The position numbers and the translations under genes are program-made. Below the pieces are notes generated by a model. It worked only from the letters and a program-made list of their open reading frames with translations. It was not told the origin of the DNA and ran no database searches. A stretch of 64,000 nt of DNA from assembly GCA_963978905.1 (NCBI GenBank), contig OZ022256.1, positions 25,569,426-25,633,425 on the forward strand, given 5' to 3'. This DNA comes from Trichostrongylus colubriformis (taxonomy: Eukaryota; Nematoda; Chromadorea; Rhabditida; Trichostrongylidae). Positions 34,801 to 46,900 of the stretch are shown here, in pieces (the first letter of the stretch is position 1; every line of letters begins with the position of its first letter).

Positions 34801-37800
34801 CCGAGTGAATGTTTTTTTCTGTAAGCAAACCTAGCATCAAAAACCGACGCGTGGAAGGTTTGATGGGAGAGAACATGGCTTTCGAGTGGCACGACGTGTA
34901 TGCTGTACTTTCTGCTAGGTATGACAAGCCAGATTTCCGTGGAGTAAGCTAGTAAAGCTCAGAGTTAACAGCAGCACGGTAAGGACAAAAAACTCGTGCA
35001 CTACTCATCTAAGTGCAACATGGAACATCACTGATGATAGGAACGAGAATCTGTTCAGAGTTTTTGGCAGTGCAAGGGCCAAAGATGGGATGAAATAACT
35101 AGTTAGAGAACTACAGGCTCTCTCGTCTAGTTGAGTCACGAAAATTGAGGCTAATACTAAACAAAAATGAGACGCACAAAAAATCCGAGAACATGGCCCT
35201 GAGCGAGTTAATCCGACCCTGTAGGGTGCGCCAAACTACGATCAAAACTCACTTCAATAGACAAATTCTCTTCCTCGAAACTTCTCAGAATGCCAGCCTT
35301 CAGTCGACTCATCTCATGCATTTCACCGTGCACCAAAATCTGAACAAAATGATCTTCACTATAAATTTAGTTGACAAAATCAACCGTAAAGAGTTACCAT
35401 GTGAGGGGGCTTCAGCTGTTTCACAAACGCCAGTGTTTGTTGGAAATCCGTGTGTGCTGAGAAGGAAATGTATCCGACCTCAAATAACATGCAAAATCAA
35501 ACAGTGGTCCATTAGACATCGATTCGACTCAGATTCTGTTCGAGATATTACCTGCAATCTCATAGGGAGACGGTCTCCGTTCATGGCTACAATTTCTTCA
35601 GGTTCAGAAAGGATATGCTGAAAAGCCACAAAACAGCAGATGTTCCATGGGAGAGAAGACGAAGAAAAAATGGACAAAATCAGAAATTGGCTTTTTTGAA
35701 CCAACCTTCGCAAGAGTGCCTTCCACACAGTATCCGGCGATGATGCAGCCATTTTTCGCATCTGTACACCATTTTTCAAAAAGCTCCCTGCTGAGGCCAT
35801 TTTGCAGCATACCTGGGCTCGCCAATACAACGCACGGCCCTGAATCCTCGAAATGTTCCATGCCCTGGAAGATTCATTCTAGTGATTCTGAACAGGATTG
35901 CATGGCTAGCGAAACAGCTACCTTTAGATTGCTGACGTGTTTGAAAACGAATGGATTGCTGACAGCTATCTGCTTTTGAATGCGCTGGTTCATCCCACTG
36001 ACGAATGTTTGGTAGACTGCCATACACTTCTTGGCAAGCGACGATGCATCTGAACGTAACGCATCGCGTTATCAACTTGTCAAAGGAGGCAAGTAATAGA
36101 AATATTAAGTTGTCCCAAAAAATTTGTCGGATTTTTTTTTGATCCACTTTTTATTATTTTTTCTTCCAACAAGAAACAATTAGGCAACAACGCATTCACC
36201 ACTGTTATCGATAACACTTTGCCACCTCATAGGTAGATCGTTGATTCCCACCTCTCAGAACTCTGAATTCTGAGAGTCGAAGAAGTCACCGATCGCCTTT
36301 GCAAGCAAGTATAAACAACGAATTTTTTCTTGGCCAGGAAGGATTTAAGAGGATGGGTAAGGTGATAGTCAGAAGAGGCAATGTGTGGGTGTGGAGAGTA
36401 TAGCGAGTGGGGCAGCACATCCCAGCCGTCCTTGACCTGTGCTTTACGCGAAATGGGAGCGGGCGTCTTCATGAAGGAGGGTGACCGCGGCCTTTTCTGG
36501 CGCACGGCGAGCTGCTGGAGTTGGTGGGTGCATACGGTAGCGGCGACTGTCTCGCCTTGTACCAGCACCTCTTGTAAAAGCGTACCTTCTGCGTCCCAGG
36601 AGTACACAGTCCTCAGCGTGGTTTGTCTTCCATGTCAATCTCGCCGTTGCTGAAGCTGATGAACCAGCAGCGCATGGTCTCGTAGCTCACACATCTCTTG
36701 CCCAATGCAGCGTTGATGGAGTGGCAAGCTTCCGTCGTTTTGGTGCCGCAAGACCACTCATAGTAAATGACACCGCGTGTTGAGTGGGTATCGACTACGG
36801 GCACTGTAGCTCTCCCCACGGAGTCTGGTGGGTCAATACATATTTTGTTAGAAAGCTCAGAGAACCCTCTACCATATTCTTGAACCGCCTAAACCTGCCT
36901 CGAAGTAAACAAGAGTTATTGATTTTTTTGAAAAATCCTACAAGGCTTTTGGGACAACCTAATGTAAAGCACAGACAGCTTCGCTGACAAACACGGCAAA
37001 GTAATAAAAAATTGCTCATCATCCACACTCACAGTAAACAGGGATGTCGTACAGTTCTGGATGTGCGTCCCAGTACTCATCCAAAATAAGCAAAAGCTCC
37101 TGAGCTCGGCCAAGAGCAAACGCAGGAATCAAACAACGTCCTCCTCGTCCAACAATGTCATGCACCATCTGAGTGAAACGTTTCTCACGTTCACTCCGTT
37201 CCTCGTGGATCTGTGTTCCGTAAGTTGACTCCTGAAAAACTCGGGTGAAAATCACTTCACCAACTCTCCTATTATTTCTCATATAATCATACCGATATAA
37301 GAACGTCGGGTGTGATAGTTGGCAGCTCAGCTGCGCACAAATGCCGATCTTCCAACCGTGAGAAGTCACCCGTGTACAATGCTCGAACACCTGAATACAC
37401 CATTCCGTTATTTGACTCTTCAATATAGGCCACACAAATAAGCGTTCATTTTCTCTATTGCTGCTGTGAGGCTATGCCCTGCACACAGAATGGCAACAGA
37501 TATCATGGTTTTGAAGCAGGATGTGTAGTAATGACACGCATCCCCTTTTCCTAATCCGGAAATCAAAACCGTGATCAGTGCCCACCCATTTCAACCATGC
37601 CTACTTAGGCTAATCCAAAAATGAACGCTCAATAAGAGGCTCAAAAATATAAGGTTTCTGAAAAATTCCTCAATGTAAGGCAAATAATTGTAGATCTATA
37701 GCATTAGAGAAACCATATGAGTATGAAGTAGTTTTTGGCTGCCTCATTTTTCAGCTGTTTTAGCAGGATCCCTTCGGGGGAGAAGACGCTCAAAAGTTTG

Positions 37801-40800
37801 CCGTGAGGTTTGTGGAAAAGCCGTGGCCCTTAACGCAGCAAAATATCACCAGTAGGGGGGGTCTGCGCTTGCGAACGGTCAAAACAGCTCGAGAAAACAT
37901 AGAGTTGGAAGGTTGCGCAGAGGGAGGTTCTTCGTAGTAGGAAAATAAGTGAATCGCACCAGTAAATCTACGTGAAAGAAAGGTGAGACATTTTGCAGTG
38001 CAGTTGTGTATGATAAACCTCCCACTGCGTGGCTGCACTGGATCGCTAGTATTGAAATCGTTGCGTGCTATTACTACACCATTTCCGCTACCTCGTTACA
38101 GAATACGATCCTTGCAGCATGTAAATTTAACCAGTTACCTTAAGTAGTTATGCTGAACGGTTACTCAGTAAAATACCAAGACGAACCCGCTATTTCTATC
38201 ATGAACATGCAGGCGCCGAGCACGTGGCCGGCAACATATGGCCAAAACCGTATTCCATTTACTTCCTTCTGTTCGTGGAAGTCGATTACCTAAAAGTGCG
38301 CACATCCATAAAGATCACAGTATCAGTTAATGTGATTGCAAAAGTAATGGTCAATGTCACTCCTCAAGGCGCAGGCAATTGCGCGATTGCGGTTCCTAGC
38401 TACTTTTTTCAGCAGCTGGCACCGCAATTTCTCACTAGATTGTTGCCCCATACATCCTAGCGAGAAGCAGGCACAAAGTTAGAACAAAATCGTAAAGATG
38501 CGAAACCTGTGCAACCTTCTCGCAAATGTGGCATCATCGCGTGCATCGATGCCATAACAGCCGTGGATGTCAGCATGCGGGGCTCAATTTTTGAGACTTG
38601 GTCCGTCAAACATACGCGACTAGCAATGCAGTACGTGGTGGGTTCTCAAGTCTTTAAGTCTGAGACTCCCTGCCGCGATGCTAGGTATTGATGTTCCTAG
38701 AAATCTACTGGGCACGAAGAATGTGGTGTTGAGGCCACTTCACACTCTGCGTTGACAGCGGCTAAGCGTGCTTGCGTCGTCACTGAGTCTCCGCTCGCGC
38801 GACTCCACCTCTTCACCTGTGAACGCAGCAACGCCCACTGCAGGCCACGTTACCAGAGTGTGAAGGAGGCATTAGACAACTAGCTAGCAGATGAACGCAT
38901 AACCTTATGGTGACTTCCAGTGAACAAGCAATCCATTTACCGTTCAAAACAGCTCAAAAAGTATACCTCAATCTTCTCCATACTTCTTTCAAGATCTTCA
39001 TCGGTATACAACATACTACGATCACTTCCTCCACCATATTTAGCAACCTAATAGCAAAGTACATGGTGAAAGGGTTTGAAAAAATATTCAGAGGATACTA
39101 TGAACCTTGATATAGTCTCCTAAAAGCATTCTATATATTGCTTTGGTTGCATGAGTCATGAAGCATTTCCCTTGAAATCCAGTCTTTTCCAACAACCACG
39201 GAAGAGCACCACAATGATCGAGATGAAAATGAGTGATCTAAACGATACGTGTCATAATCATAACCAGCATCTCTTAAGGCCGCGTTCATACTTTGTGGTG
39301 CCGACGACAAGGCGTGACTCTACGCATCCGCCTGTGCCACCTTGTCTCGTTCCCTACGTCGTCTCTGCACTTTCCCTGCGCCACTCTGCCTAGCTTCCTG
39401 TGGTTACAGCCACGCCATGCCAGCGTAAAGTATGAACGCGGCCTAAGAGAGCCACCGCTCTTCGGCGGCTCAGATGATCCAGTTGTCAATACCCCTTCTT
39501 ACAGTGATATTCCACTGATCATTTAACTCTGGCTGAAGTGGTCACTACTGGGAGTTTAAAAGTTTAGGGATTGATAGTTTTATGATCGACTGTATCGATT
39601 GGTAGCGAATTGCCCATTTTAAATTTCTAGATGCTGGTGGTAGATCCATATGCCAGTTCGATACTAATAGTTTTTGTAAACATGCACCACCATTTACAAT
39701 TTTACATAGTCTAGCGGTCGACAACCAGTATCGTTGCTGGTACTGCATGAGAAAATGAATCACTTGACTTCCAATCACAAGTCTAGATCGTATTTTGACC
39801 ATCCGTAAGATCGCAGTGTCAAAAGACGTACACCAACATTTGGAGCACTGGGCGGTTTAACGGTCCATACATCGGTAGCCGATATCGGAAAGCAAACAAG
39901 ACATGTTCACCTAATGGCATCAGACGTCTTTACTATAACGGCCGTAAGCTACAGTAGCGGTCAAAAATATATGCGGTTCCGGATTGTAACCATAACTTTG
40001 GTCACCCTTTAAATATCTCGTTCAAATTTTTTTGTGCTTTGAAGGCAACTGTCATTCAGTGAAAGAAGGTATATCAGCCGAGTAGGGTGCAGTGTGAAGG
40101 TGGAAAATATTATTTAACTGAAAACACTGAAAATGATCACCACCGCGCTTCGGTGCTGTCAGGATTCCAAAGGACGGGTAATAATGTTCTAGCCTCATTC
40201 CGCACTATTTTTTGCATAACGGCTCGTTTCGTTGAGTTATAAGCTTTTTATGGCTAATTGAATTTTCGAAAGGTTCGGCCATTTTTAGGGTTTCCAGATA
40301 GATAATTTATTACCTTCACACTGCATCCAACTCGGCTAAGATACTTTTTTCATGGAGTAGCAGTTGCCATCAAATTACTAAAAAAAGAGTTTGTAAACGT
40401 CGGCCAAAATTATGGTTATGTCCAAAACCGCATATATTTTTGACCGGTACTGTAGTAGTAAGCGATGTATCGGACTTTATCCAATACAGTTCCTGACGGC
40501 TCTTATCAGCTCCCGTGTGAGCCGTTATCACTCTCGATAAATCACCATCAAGGTTCCCGCACACTACAATACCTGGAAATGTGAGCATTCCACTGTCAGG
40601 CGGAAAAGCGAAACGAACTTCATGACACTTCCTTCCGACGTCCCTTGGGATTTCGCGACTTCTTTTGAATTTTTACGCTCCCTATCGAATCTTATCAACC
40701 ATTATCAGAACGGGACTAGCTTTTCCAAGTGCTGCTATTTGACTTTCAAGCGCGCACCCACTTTTATCCTTATTGAATCTTATCAATCATTATCAGTTTA

Positions 40801-43523
40801 GATCACCTACCATTAACGACAGTGATAGGGGTGATGTGAGTGATGACCAAACACTGAAAGGAGTCATTCACTCTAAAACTGGGGGTTTAGGAAGCCTATC
40901 TGAGGCAAAATCCTTCGCGAAAGGCGCGCCTCTGAGCTGTGGCAAAGGCGGACTTTTTGGCTCCAGCCGCCTTTCTTGGCTCGGTCCGCCTCCTAGCGAC
41001 TGATTGGCTGGGGTGGGAATGGAAGGTATCGCGGCTCGCTTTCTCAGTTTTAGCTGGAAGCTCACTCCAGGAAGAGGATGCTTTCATATTCCCGAACTTC
41101 TCTTCGTCTTTACGACATGGCAACACGCCAATGGAAAACTCGTCCGGACTACCCGCCTCTTCACGGGAAGGCTCCACGTCGAGAATCAACGGTGGGGAGG
41201 GGGCCTATTTCCCTGGTCATTGGCCATTTCCATCCGTTTTTACTTCAATGTGCTACTGCTAGACCTCACGACTTTCATATTCACTGCTTTTTTTCACTCT
41301 TCCGAATTCCCCTATCACTGCCTTCAATGTCCCCATCCCAACCCTCAAAACACCTACTGCGCTCTAGGATCGACCCGAAAGACGAAACGAGTTTGATGAC
41401 ATTCGCCTTCGAGGCTCCTTATCGGCCCATATAAGCTGCTATCACTTTCAATCCACCACTGCTAGGCTCCCCTAACCACCTCCTATATCACTTGTAACTT
41501 TCAGGATTCGAGCTTTGCTGGGACGCGAAATATGAATTTCCGGAAACAGACACATACACTCACCAACAGACACACGCCGATCATAGAAAAAGGGATGTAG
41601 GCTCCAAATGTGCGCTACATGCGTCCACTTAGCTCACCATCATATCGAATTGAGTTGGTAGCCCTATACCCCCTTTTCACTGTTCACCTTATAATTATGC
41701 AAAATAATACGCTGACGAAAGCCTCCTGCACTACAAACATCACTTGTCTTCTTATAGCAAAAAGCCAGCTTACGGGGTATTTAGCTAAAACCATAACAAT
41801 TAGACAAGCATATTAAAGATACATTGGGGTTTGATAAAAATCGGAACTGGGAGGGAGCTTTCTCTCTACAGATGAAATACTATTTTTTCATGAGGTAATC
41901 TGTGGAGTCACGCATTGAAAAGCTTCGGCGGCTTCATCACAACTCCACCCAGTTGCGTTTCACCCAAGGATGCCGATAGCGAAGTCGTGGTGGAGGTCTG
42001 CGAAATGCTTGCGGCTGGGTGGCTTCACTGCCCTCGACGTCCGCGAAAAAACGTCCCCGGTAACGGTCGATGGTGACAAAGTGTCCCATTGCACGAATTC
42101 TTCTCTTCGCATCTCCCCTTTACATCCCACAATGTGCCAAAGTCACCCATAACTTTTTTTTCTTAAAAAAATGGGGACTTCAATAACATTACATAACATA
42201 ACAAAAATTCGTGCTATCTGCTCCCGTGCTTTCTGAAAGTTCTTCATGCTCTATATAATTAGCTCCCGTTCATGCACAAGAATTCGATACGATATTCCAT
42301 GGAAAAAAGTTTTTGAAAACAAAAAAGAAGGTCCGCACCTACCAGTAACAGATCTATTTCCTCAATGTCTATGAAATCAACGAAGGGAAGAGCATCTACG
42401 CCGTGCATTCCAGGATGTACACCGCAATCTAGCTGCAAGAATTCCAGTCAGGTAACAGCACAAAAAAAGAAAACATGTAGAATCCAGTAACTGGAAACTG
42501 ATTACTAGATCAAACTCATTACTGATGACCACGACTGAAGTGTTTTAATTCCCTACCGGACATTCGAAAATATTAGGTTGTGAGGAAAGTTTTGGCTGGT
42601 TTTTGCAATTTCAACTTTGGGAGATCATAACTCAGCTCAGAGTGCATCTTTTCTCACATAATAAGCAGCCTTCGATTCGCTACACTCTTGACACATTATA
42701 CATACCTACATATCTCAATTTGGTGAAGGACTCATGATTTATATTGCGCGAAACAAAAAAAAGTCGACTCCAGATCACCATTCTTTCTTAACACACTGCT
42801 GTCCAGATGTTTGGAAAAGTGGTGCTTGGTTAGCCCTAGATCTGTTGAATATGATGCACGAGTAAGGGCCTGCTGCTGCACCTGCTTCAATTATTGGAAG
42901 AAGATTTGTGAAAAACGCGCTTGCGCATAGCTGCTCTGAGGGGTCCCGCGGCACCCATTTTTTGGGTTTAACCAAATCAAGGCTACTTGAAGTGGTTGAC
43001 CAAGTTTGTTTGTTAAGTACCAATACATGTGGATATGCCCTGCAAGTATGGAAGTTCATCGCTTTCTGCTGTTTTAGTTAAAGCGATTTGATCAATTGAA
43101 AACTCAAGCAATTCGTTCTCATTTCTTCACTTTTGGAAACAAACTTCTCGAAAAAAACACTTCTGGAATATATGCTGACGCGCTCTGATATTTGAATTTA
43201 CCTTGCGAAGGCTAAAAACCGGCCAGAGTTTTCCTTACAACCTAATAATTCTCAAAGTCGTCAAATGAAGCTTCTTAACCAGAGGCTCAGCCAAGGCCAC
43301 TTTTAAAAATAAAAAGCCTGCTCTCGAACTTCCTCCAAAACATCACTAACCAAGATCTTCTTCCCTTTGAAGTGAAGAAGATGGCAAGACCGGCCTACTT
43401 CTTGACCAGATCCACTGTAAGCAGAATACTTCACCATCTTTTGATGTACATGCATGAAATTTGAAAAACCCACAGAGGGGTGAAACACATAATGTCCGAG
43501 CTTGCTCCTCCGTCTTCATCCAT
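28844..43523 (-). CDS. cpsf-3: CPSF3/CPSF73, pre-mRNA 3'-end endonuclease
   Basis: Metallo-beta-lactamase/beta-CASP nuclease that cuts pre-mRNA at the poly(A) site and histone pre-mRNA 3' ends in the nucleus. Nineteen phase-consistent exons, 701 codons plus stop: 43474-43523, 43351-43414, 42343-42432, 39106-39237, 38967-39047, 38187-38289, 37293-37390, 37033-37231, 35922-36049, 35706-35864, 35552-35617, 35398-35478, 35253-35339, 32791-32886, 32634-32709, 32404-32576, 30625-30763, 29116-29177, 28844-29065. Catalytic elements are all present: [10 protein letters not shown] near the N-terminus, HFHLDH (exon 4), AGHVLGA (6), LYTGDFS (7), ESTYG and FALGRAQE (8), SFSAHTD (12) and VHGE (13). The C-terminal domain is recognisable from NPRNTDTV (14) and [11 protein letters not shown] (17). 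Human CPSF3 has 684 residues. Introns hold two mariners, a Helitron-like block and several MITEs, but no exon is damaged. Confidence 0.96.
30225..30323. mobile_element. MITE family G, internally deleted copy
   Basis: About 99 bp with ends TTAGGCCGTGTTCATTTTTT and GCCGCAAAGTATGAAGGCGG. It is shorter than the ~160-180-bp relatives. In the intron between CPSF3 exons 17 and 18. Confidence 0.65.
30929..31827 (-). mobile_element. mariner family A, non-autonomous copy 2
   Basis: 899 bp, clean ends TTAGGTTGATTCATAATAAA and complement, flanked by TA on both sides. Internal open frames have the same lengths and nearly the same residues as copy 1, including the same frameshift between the HDN block and [13 protein letters not shown]. 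The transposase remnant reads on the minus strand. In the intron between CPSF3 exons 16 and 17. Confidence 0.92.
32036..32055. repeat. poly-C tract
   Basis: C-run interrupted by one T, in the intron between CPSF3 exons 16 and 17, just beyond mariner copy A2. Confidence 0.9.
33137..33156. repeat. poly-G tract (G20)
   Basis: Uninterrupted G run followed by T and more G, in the intron between CPSF3 exons 13 and 14. On the transcribed pre-mRNA it reads as poly-C. Confidence 0.9.
34088..34445. mobile_element. palindromic MITE (~150-bp arms)
   Basis: Inverted arms: GTTCATTGACTGAGGATTTT with TCTACGGAAATCTGGC on the left, and TTTCCGTAGAGTGAGC with AAATCCTCAGTCAATGAAC on the right. A further outer block GACCTCAATGATGTTC pairs with GAACATCGCTGAGGTC. 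The centre reads GCGTACTATGA twice in opposite sense. A half copy, diverged, sits at about 34900-35025. In the intron between CPSF3 exons 13 and 14. Confidence 0.8.
36105..36962 (-). mobile_element. mariner family B, decayed copy 1
   Basis: Ends TTAAGTTGTCCCAAAA and TTTTGGGACAACCTAA. Minus-strand remnants show the N-terminal helix-turn-helix region ([19 protein letters not shown]) and a degenerate YSP...SSDYHL block, out of frame with each other. It fills most of the 983-bp intron between CPSF3 exons 8 and 9, so that intron was probably short before insertion. Confidence 0.88.
38730..38874. mobile_element. MITE family G, diverged copy
   Basis: Ends TTGAGGCCACTTCACACTCT and CAGAGTGTGAAGGAGGC. 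The interior has GAACGCAGCAACGCCC as in the other copies. Intron between CPSF3 exons 5 and 6. Confidence 0.65.
39274..39446. mobile_element. MITE family G, copy
   Basis: Ends TTAAGGCCGCGTTCATACTT and AAAGTATGAACGCGGCCTAA, with interior CCTGTGCCACCTTGTCTCG shared with the 26126 copy. Lies about 40 bp upstream of CPSF3 exon 4, in intron 3. Confidence 0.8.
39952..40452. mobile_element. Tc1-like MITE, copy 2, nested in the Helitron
   Basis: 501 bp, ends CAGTAGCGGTCAAAAATATA and complement TATATTTTTGACCGGTACTG, flanked by TA duplications. The sister Helitron at 14.07 kb shows the uninterrupted sequence with a single TA at the insertion point. Confidence 0.85.
40820..41320. mobile_element. hAT-like MITE, copy 2, nested in the Helitron
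   Basis: 501 bp with ends CAGTGATAGGGGTGATGTG and complement of CAGTGATAGGGGAATTCGG. It splits a Helitron tandem unit at the CATTAATG phrase, and imperfect copies of that phrase lie on both sides, compatible with a duplicated 8-bp target. Confidence 0.7.
42573..43245 (-). mobile_element. mariner family C, copy 1
   Basis: 673 bp with ends TTAGGTTGTGAGGAAAGTTT and TTTTCCTTACAACCTAA, and TA on both sides. The minus-strand frame holds a transposase-like stretch ([31 protein letters not shown]) also seen in copy 2. In CPSF3 intron 2. Confidence 0.85.
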
Positions 43524-43990
43524 GGTAGTGCACCCAGCCTCGCTTTTTTACCTCAAACCTAGCAATTTTAATCATAGTTCATCATACAGCTACATTTGAC
43601 ATGGTGAGCGGTGATCCACGAAAAGTACGCAACACATAACTTTGAAGAGGTAGCCAGGAGACGACAGATATGGAAGGAGCATTCGAAAAAATCAAAACCT
43701 TTTATCATTCCCAAAGCGACGAGATTGATACAATTATTGCTCCATGAAAGAAGAATTGACGACACATATGCTAACGAGCCGTAGGCAAAAGTTCCAAAAA
43801 ATCACAGTTATCTTAAATACCTGTATGTACAGCGATACAAAAGTCAAATATTAGCCCTCACATGTAAAAACAAACCGCTCAGATCAAGAATCAGTGAAGT
43901 TACTGTGACAGCTGAAATCTTCATAGTTAAACCGCGGTCAAAGAAAGTTGGTCATGCCAAGGAAAATGATAGAGGGGGAAATGCATCGAA

Positions 43991-46900
43991 TCACTCCTGC
44001 TTAGGTGTTAAGAGTATAGGACCACTTTCAACTACATGAGGAGCATTGAACACACGTGCACTTTCATCACTGTTCATGGTAGAGAGAATCCGATCGTTTT
44101 CAGCACCTAAAACAGATTTTTACAGCCATCAAAAACTTGAAGCATTGAGGTTCTCCAGGAGCTATTAACCGAAACTCTGATGAAGACAGCAATGGAAATG
44201 CTTAGTATAGTTCACCTTTCAGAATCTCGAAAATCTCCGCCACTTCTCACCTAGGACATACAGAACATACAAAAGCAGAACTGCTCTTCACTCACTTGAC
44301 TGATGTGGACTGCCTGGCGCCACCCGTTGAGCCTGAAAATAACTACCGACTGATCTTTGCAACAAAGTGATACTACCACACCATATTCCAAGCCTATACC
44401 AGGTACAGACAACGAAAGAATTTATGTATGGCTAAACTGCCCAAATATTGATAACTGCGTTTCATTGCATATGTAACAGTCAAAAAAATATCACTACCAT
44501 CTTAGATACCTGGGTTAGCATAAACAAGACAGAAAGTAATCTCGATGCATCAAACAAAGCCCAATTACCGCTTTAGGGGGACATACAATGACTAATTATT
44601 TTTCAGGAGTGAGCGGTACAGAAGATAATACGAACAACGTTTTACACAAGTGAAAAAGGAATGAAGGAGCAGAAAATGCTTTCTCAGTCCTGATCCTAGA
44701 AATGGACATGAACATTCTTTCGGAATAAAAGACGAACACGATGTGTATGTACCTGATGACCTCCAAAATGCGTTCTCCTTGGTTGCGCATGTTGTTGCAA
44801 TAGTTGTGCACTTTGCTGACCAGCAGTCTGAATAGCTGCAATGGTGAGGAATGGCGAGAGAATAGTTTGTGAGCTTACCTGCCCCTGTGCATATCTGGAG
44901 TGCGTGTTAGGTATAGATCGGACGGGGAGAGGAGCTTGTGTACCCATCTGAACATTCACAAACTCTCAAAAATTCATAATGAAAGATGTAGAAGAATCAG
45001 AAGCGATCGCTTTCTAAACACTCCCGTAAAAATACTACCTAATCATGAATATCAAATTTAGCAAAAACTTCCCGTGCTATAAGCAAGCTTGACGGAGATT
45101 ACTCTCGCCAGTTGCAATAGAAACTAAGAACAATACAAAGTGTCGAAGAAAGCAGTGATCAGCTCGAAAGTCATAGCGCTGATGACTCAAGTAAACTTTA
45201 CCTGTCCATAATGGTGACTGGTTGCACTGGCGACCTGCACAGGAAGAGGGCGTTGTTGCGTACGCTGGAAGAGGATGTAGAGTCAGACCACAAGAAGAAA
45301 CGAGGAGTTACCTGTTGCTCTTGAGCAGCAGCTGCAGTGGCTTGTCCATGAGCCCTAGCTTGAGAGATCAACTGATCCAAAACCGCTGGTGAAGGAGACG
45401 CTGGTGCCGAATCTGTAGATGAAGGTGTGCCGCAACTACCTATAACAAGGCAGCAAGCGTATCATCTGAAAGGCGTCACTGCCGACCACTTAAACCGAAG
45501 AATCACCATGAAATCGAAATTTACATAAAACCTGAATCTTCTTCTACAATTAAGGTGCAATTTTTAGGTGGTGTGTATATGTATAACTACGAATCCCTTT
45601 GACCCTCTCCTTGAACTCCTCCCGTTCTGAACGCAAAGAAAACAATAACAATCATAAGCTGACCTGACAGTTTCTTGTGCGACTGTTCCACATGATTTGA
45701 TAAGCCCGCTGTGGTTTTATAACGTTTCGAACATTGCTGACATTTATACGGTCTGGACCTGAAAAGTATTTCTAACAGGAAAAATTACTCGTTGAGCGAT
45801 ACTTTCTACGTTCACATTTTGTTCTATTCTACACCTATGTGTCAACATCGCGCGGTTATTATTTATCTTGCGCTCTGGTGACCCTGGAAACGATTGGACT
45901 GGGATTGGGAAATTACTCACACCACTCACTACGAGCGATCATCAGCACTGTTACACAAAATCTAGTTGACAGCATAACATTTATGATTCTTGATCCGGGA
46001 CTGAACATGCATGCATCCTAACGGATGTTAACGCAGGAGTATAGGTCAGGGTTTTTGCATCGATAATAATAAGCGGGAGATCTTTCTTAGGACTATAAAG
46101 CTATATACGGTCGATCATACTGCACGATATTCAAACTGCAACCACTACATATTAGCGCAAAAATAAAAACCTTGGTGTGTAGTGCGCAAAATTCAAGATG
46201 ATATGAACTAAGCCTACTGTGAAGGCATGCCATATCCAGCCTTCCTACAACAATGGATAAAGCCTTTGCTCTGACCACGTAAATTCTTAGGATTGCGCGC
46301 CTTAACTCTATGCAGAATCATCGTCGTGCGCACGTCGGTCTATACAATGAGTTGTGGCGGCAAGCAATGTAATTCGCTGTTACTACACTTCAAGCAGACA
46401 GTAGGAACTGATCGACCCCTGGAAAGTTCGGTTGATACAAATGAGATCCGATCCACAATTTAATTACGGGTGCTCGTACGCGTGGTAGCGGTCATTTGAC
46501 GCTACCTTATATCTGCTCGAATAATACTACCGTGTTGATAACCAGAAATAAGAGAAACGTACGCAGCATATTTTGTAGGACTAGCAGTAGGAGGAGGATG
46601 GCCATTATGCGAAGAAGGGCGACTTCCAGATACACTCGAATGAGCACTGAGAGTGTTCTCCTTCAAGATGACTCCGTGTGTAGTGCGAGAGTGCAGCCTT
46701 AAAATATAACAAAAATAGGTCAGAGCATGGGTTCCGTAAACAGATAGTAAACGAGAGTTAAGAAAACATCGCAGTGAAATGTTTTAAAAGCAAATCCATT
46801 CCCATGCAACAAAACCAGCAGTTGGTTCTCTTCGCGATAATACAGTGAGACTACATAAATACAGTACAATGATCTCATTCACGGTTAGTTTATTGGAGCC

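Larger units (their letters stand above)
39545..41590 (-). mobile_element. Helitron-like element, sister copy with nested insertions
   Basis: Follows the order of the 13.5-15.6 kb element: the AGCGGTCGACAACCAGTAT block, TCTTATCAGCTCCCGTGTGA, about two tandem units, then CTTATCGGCCCATATAAGCT and CGACGCGAAATATGAATTT-type sequence. It is interrupted by a Tc1-like MITE (39952-40452) and a hAT-like MITE (40820-41320). The terminal TC is not clear; the end near 41590 has decayed. It is in the intron between CPSF3 exons 3 and 4. Confidence 0.6.
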
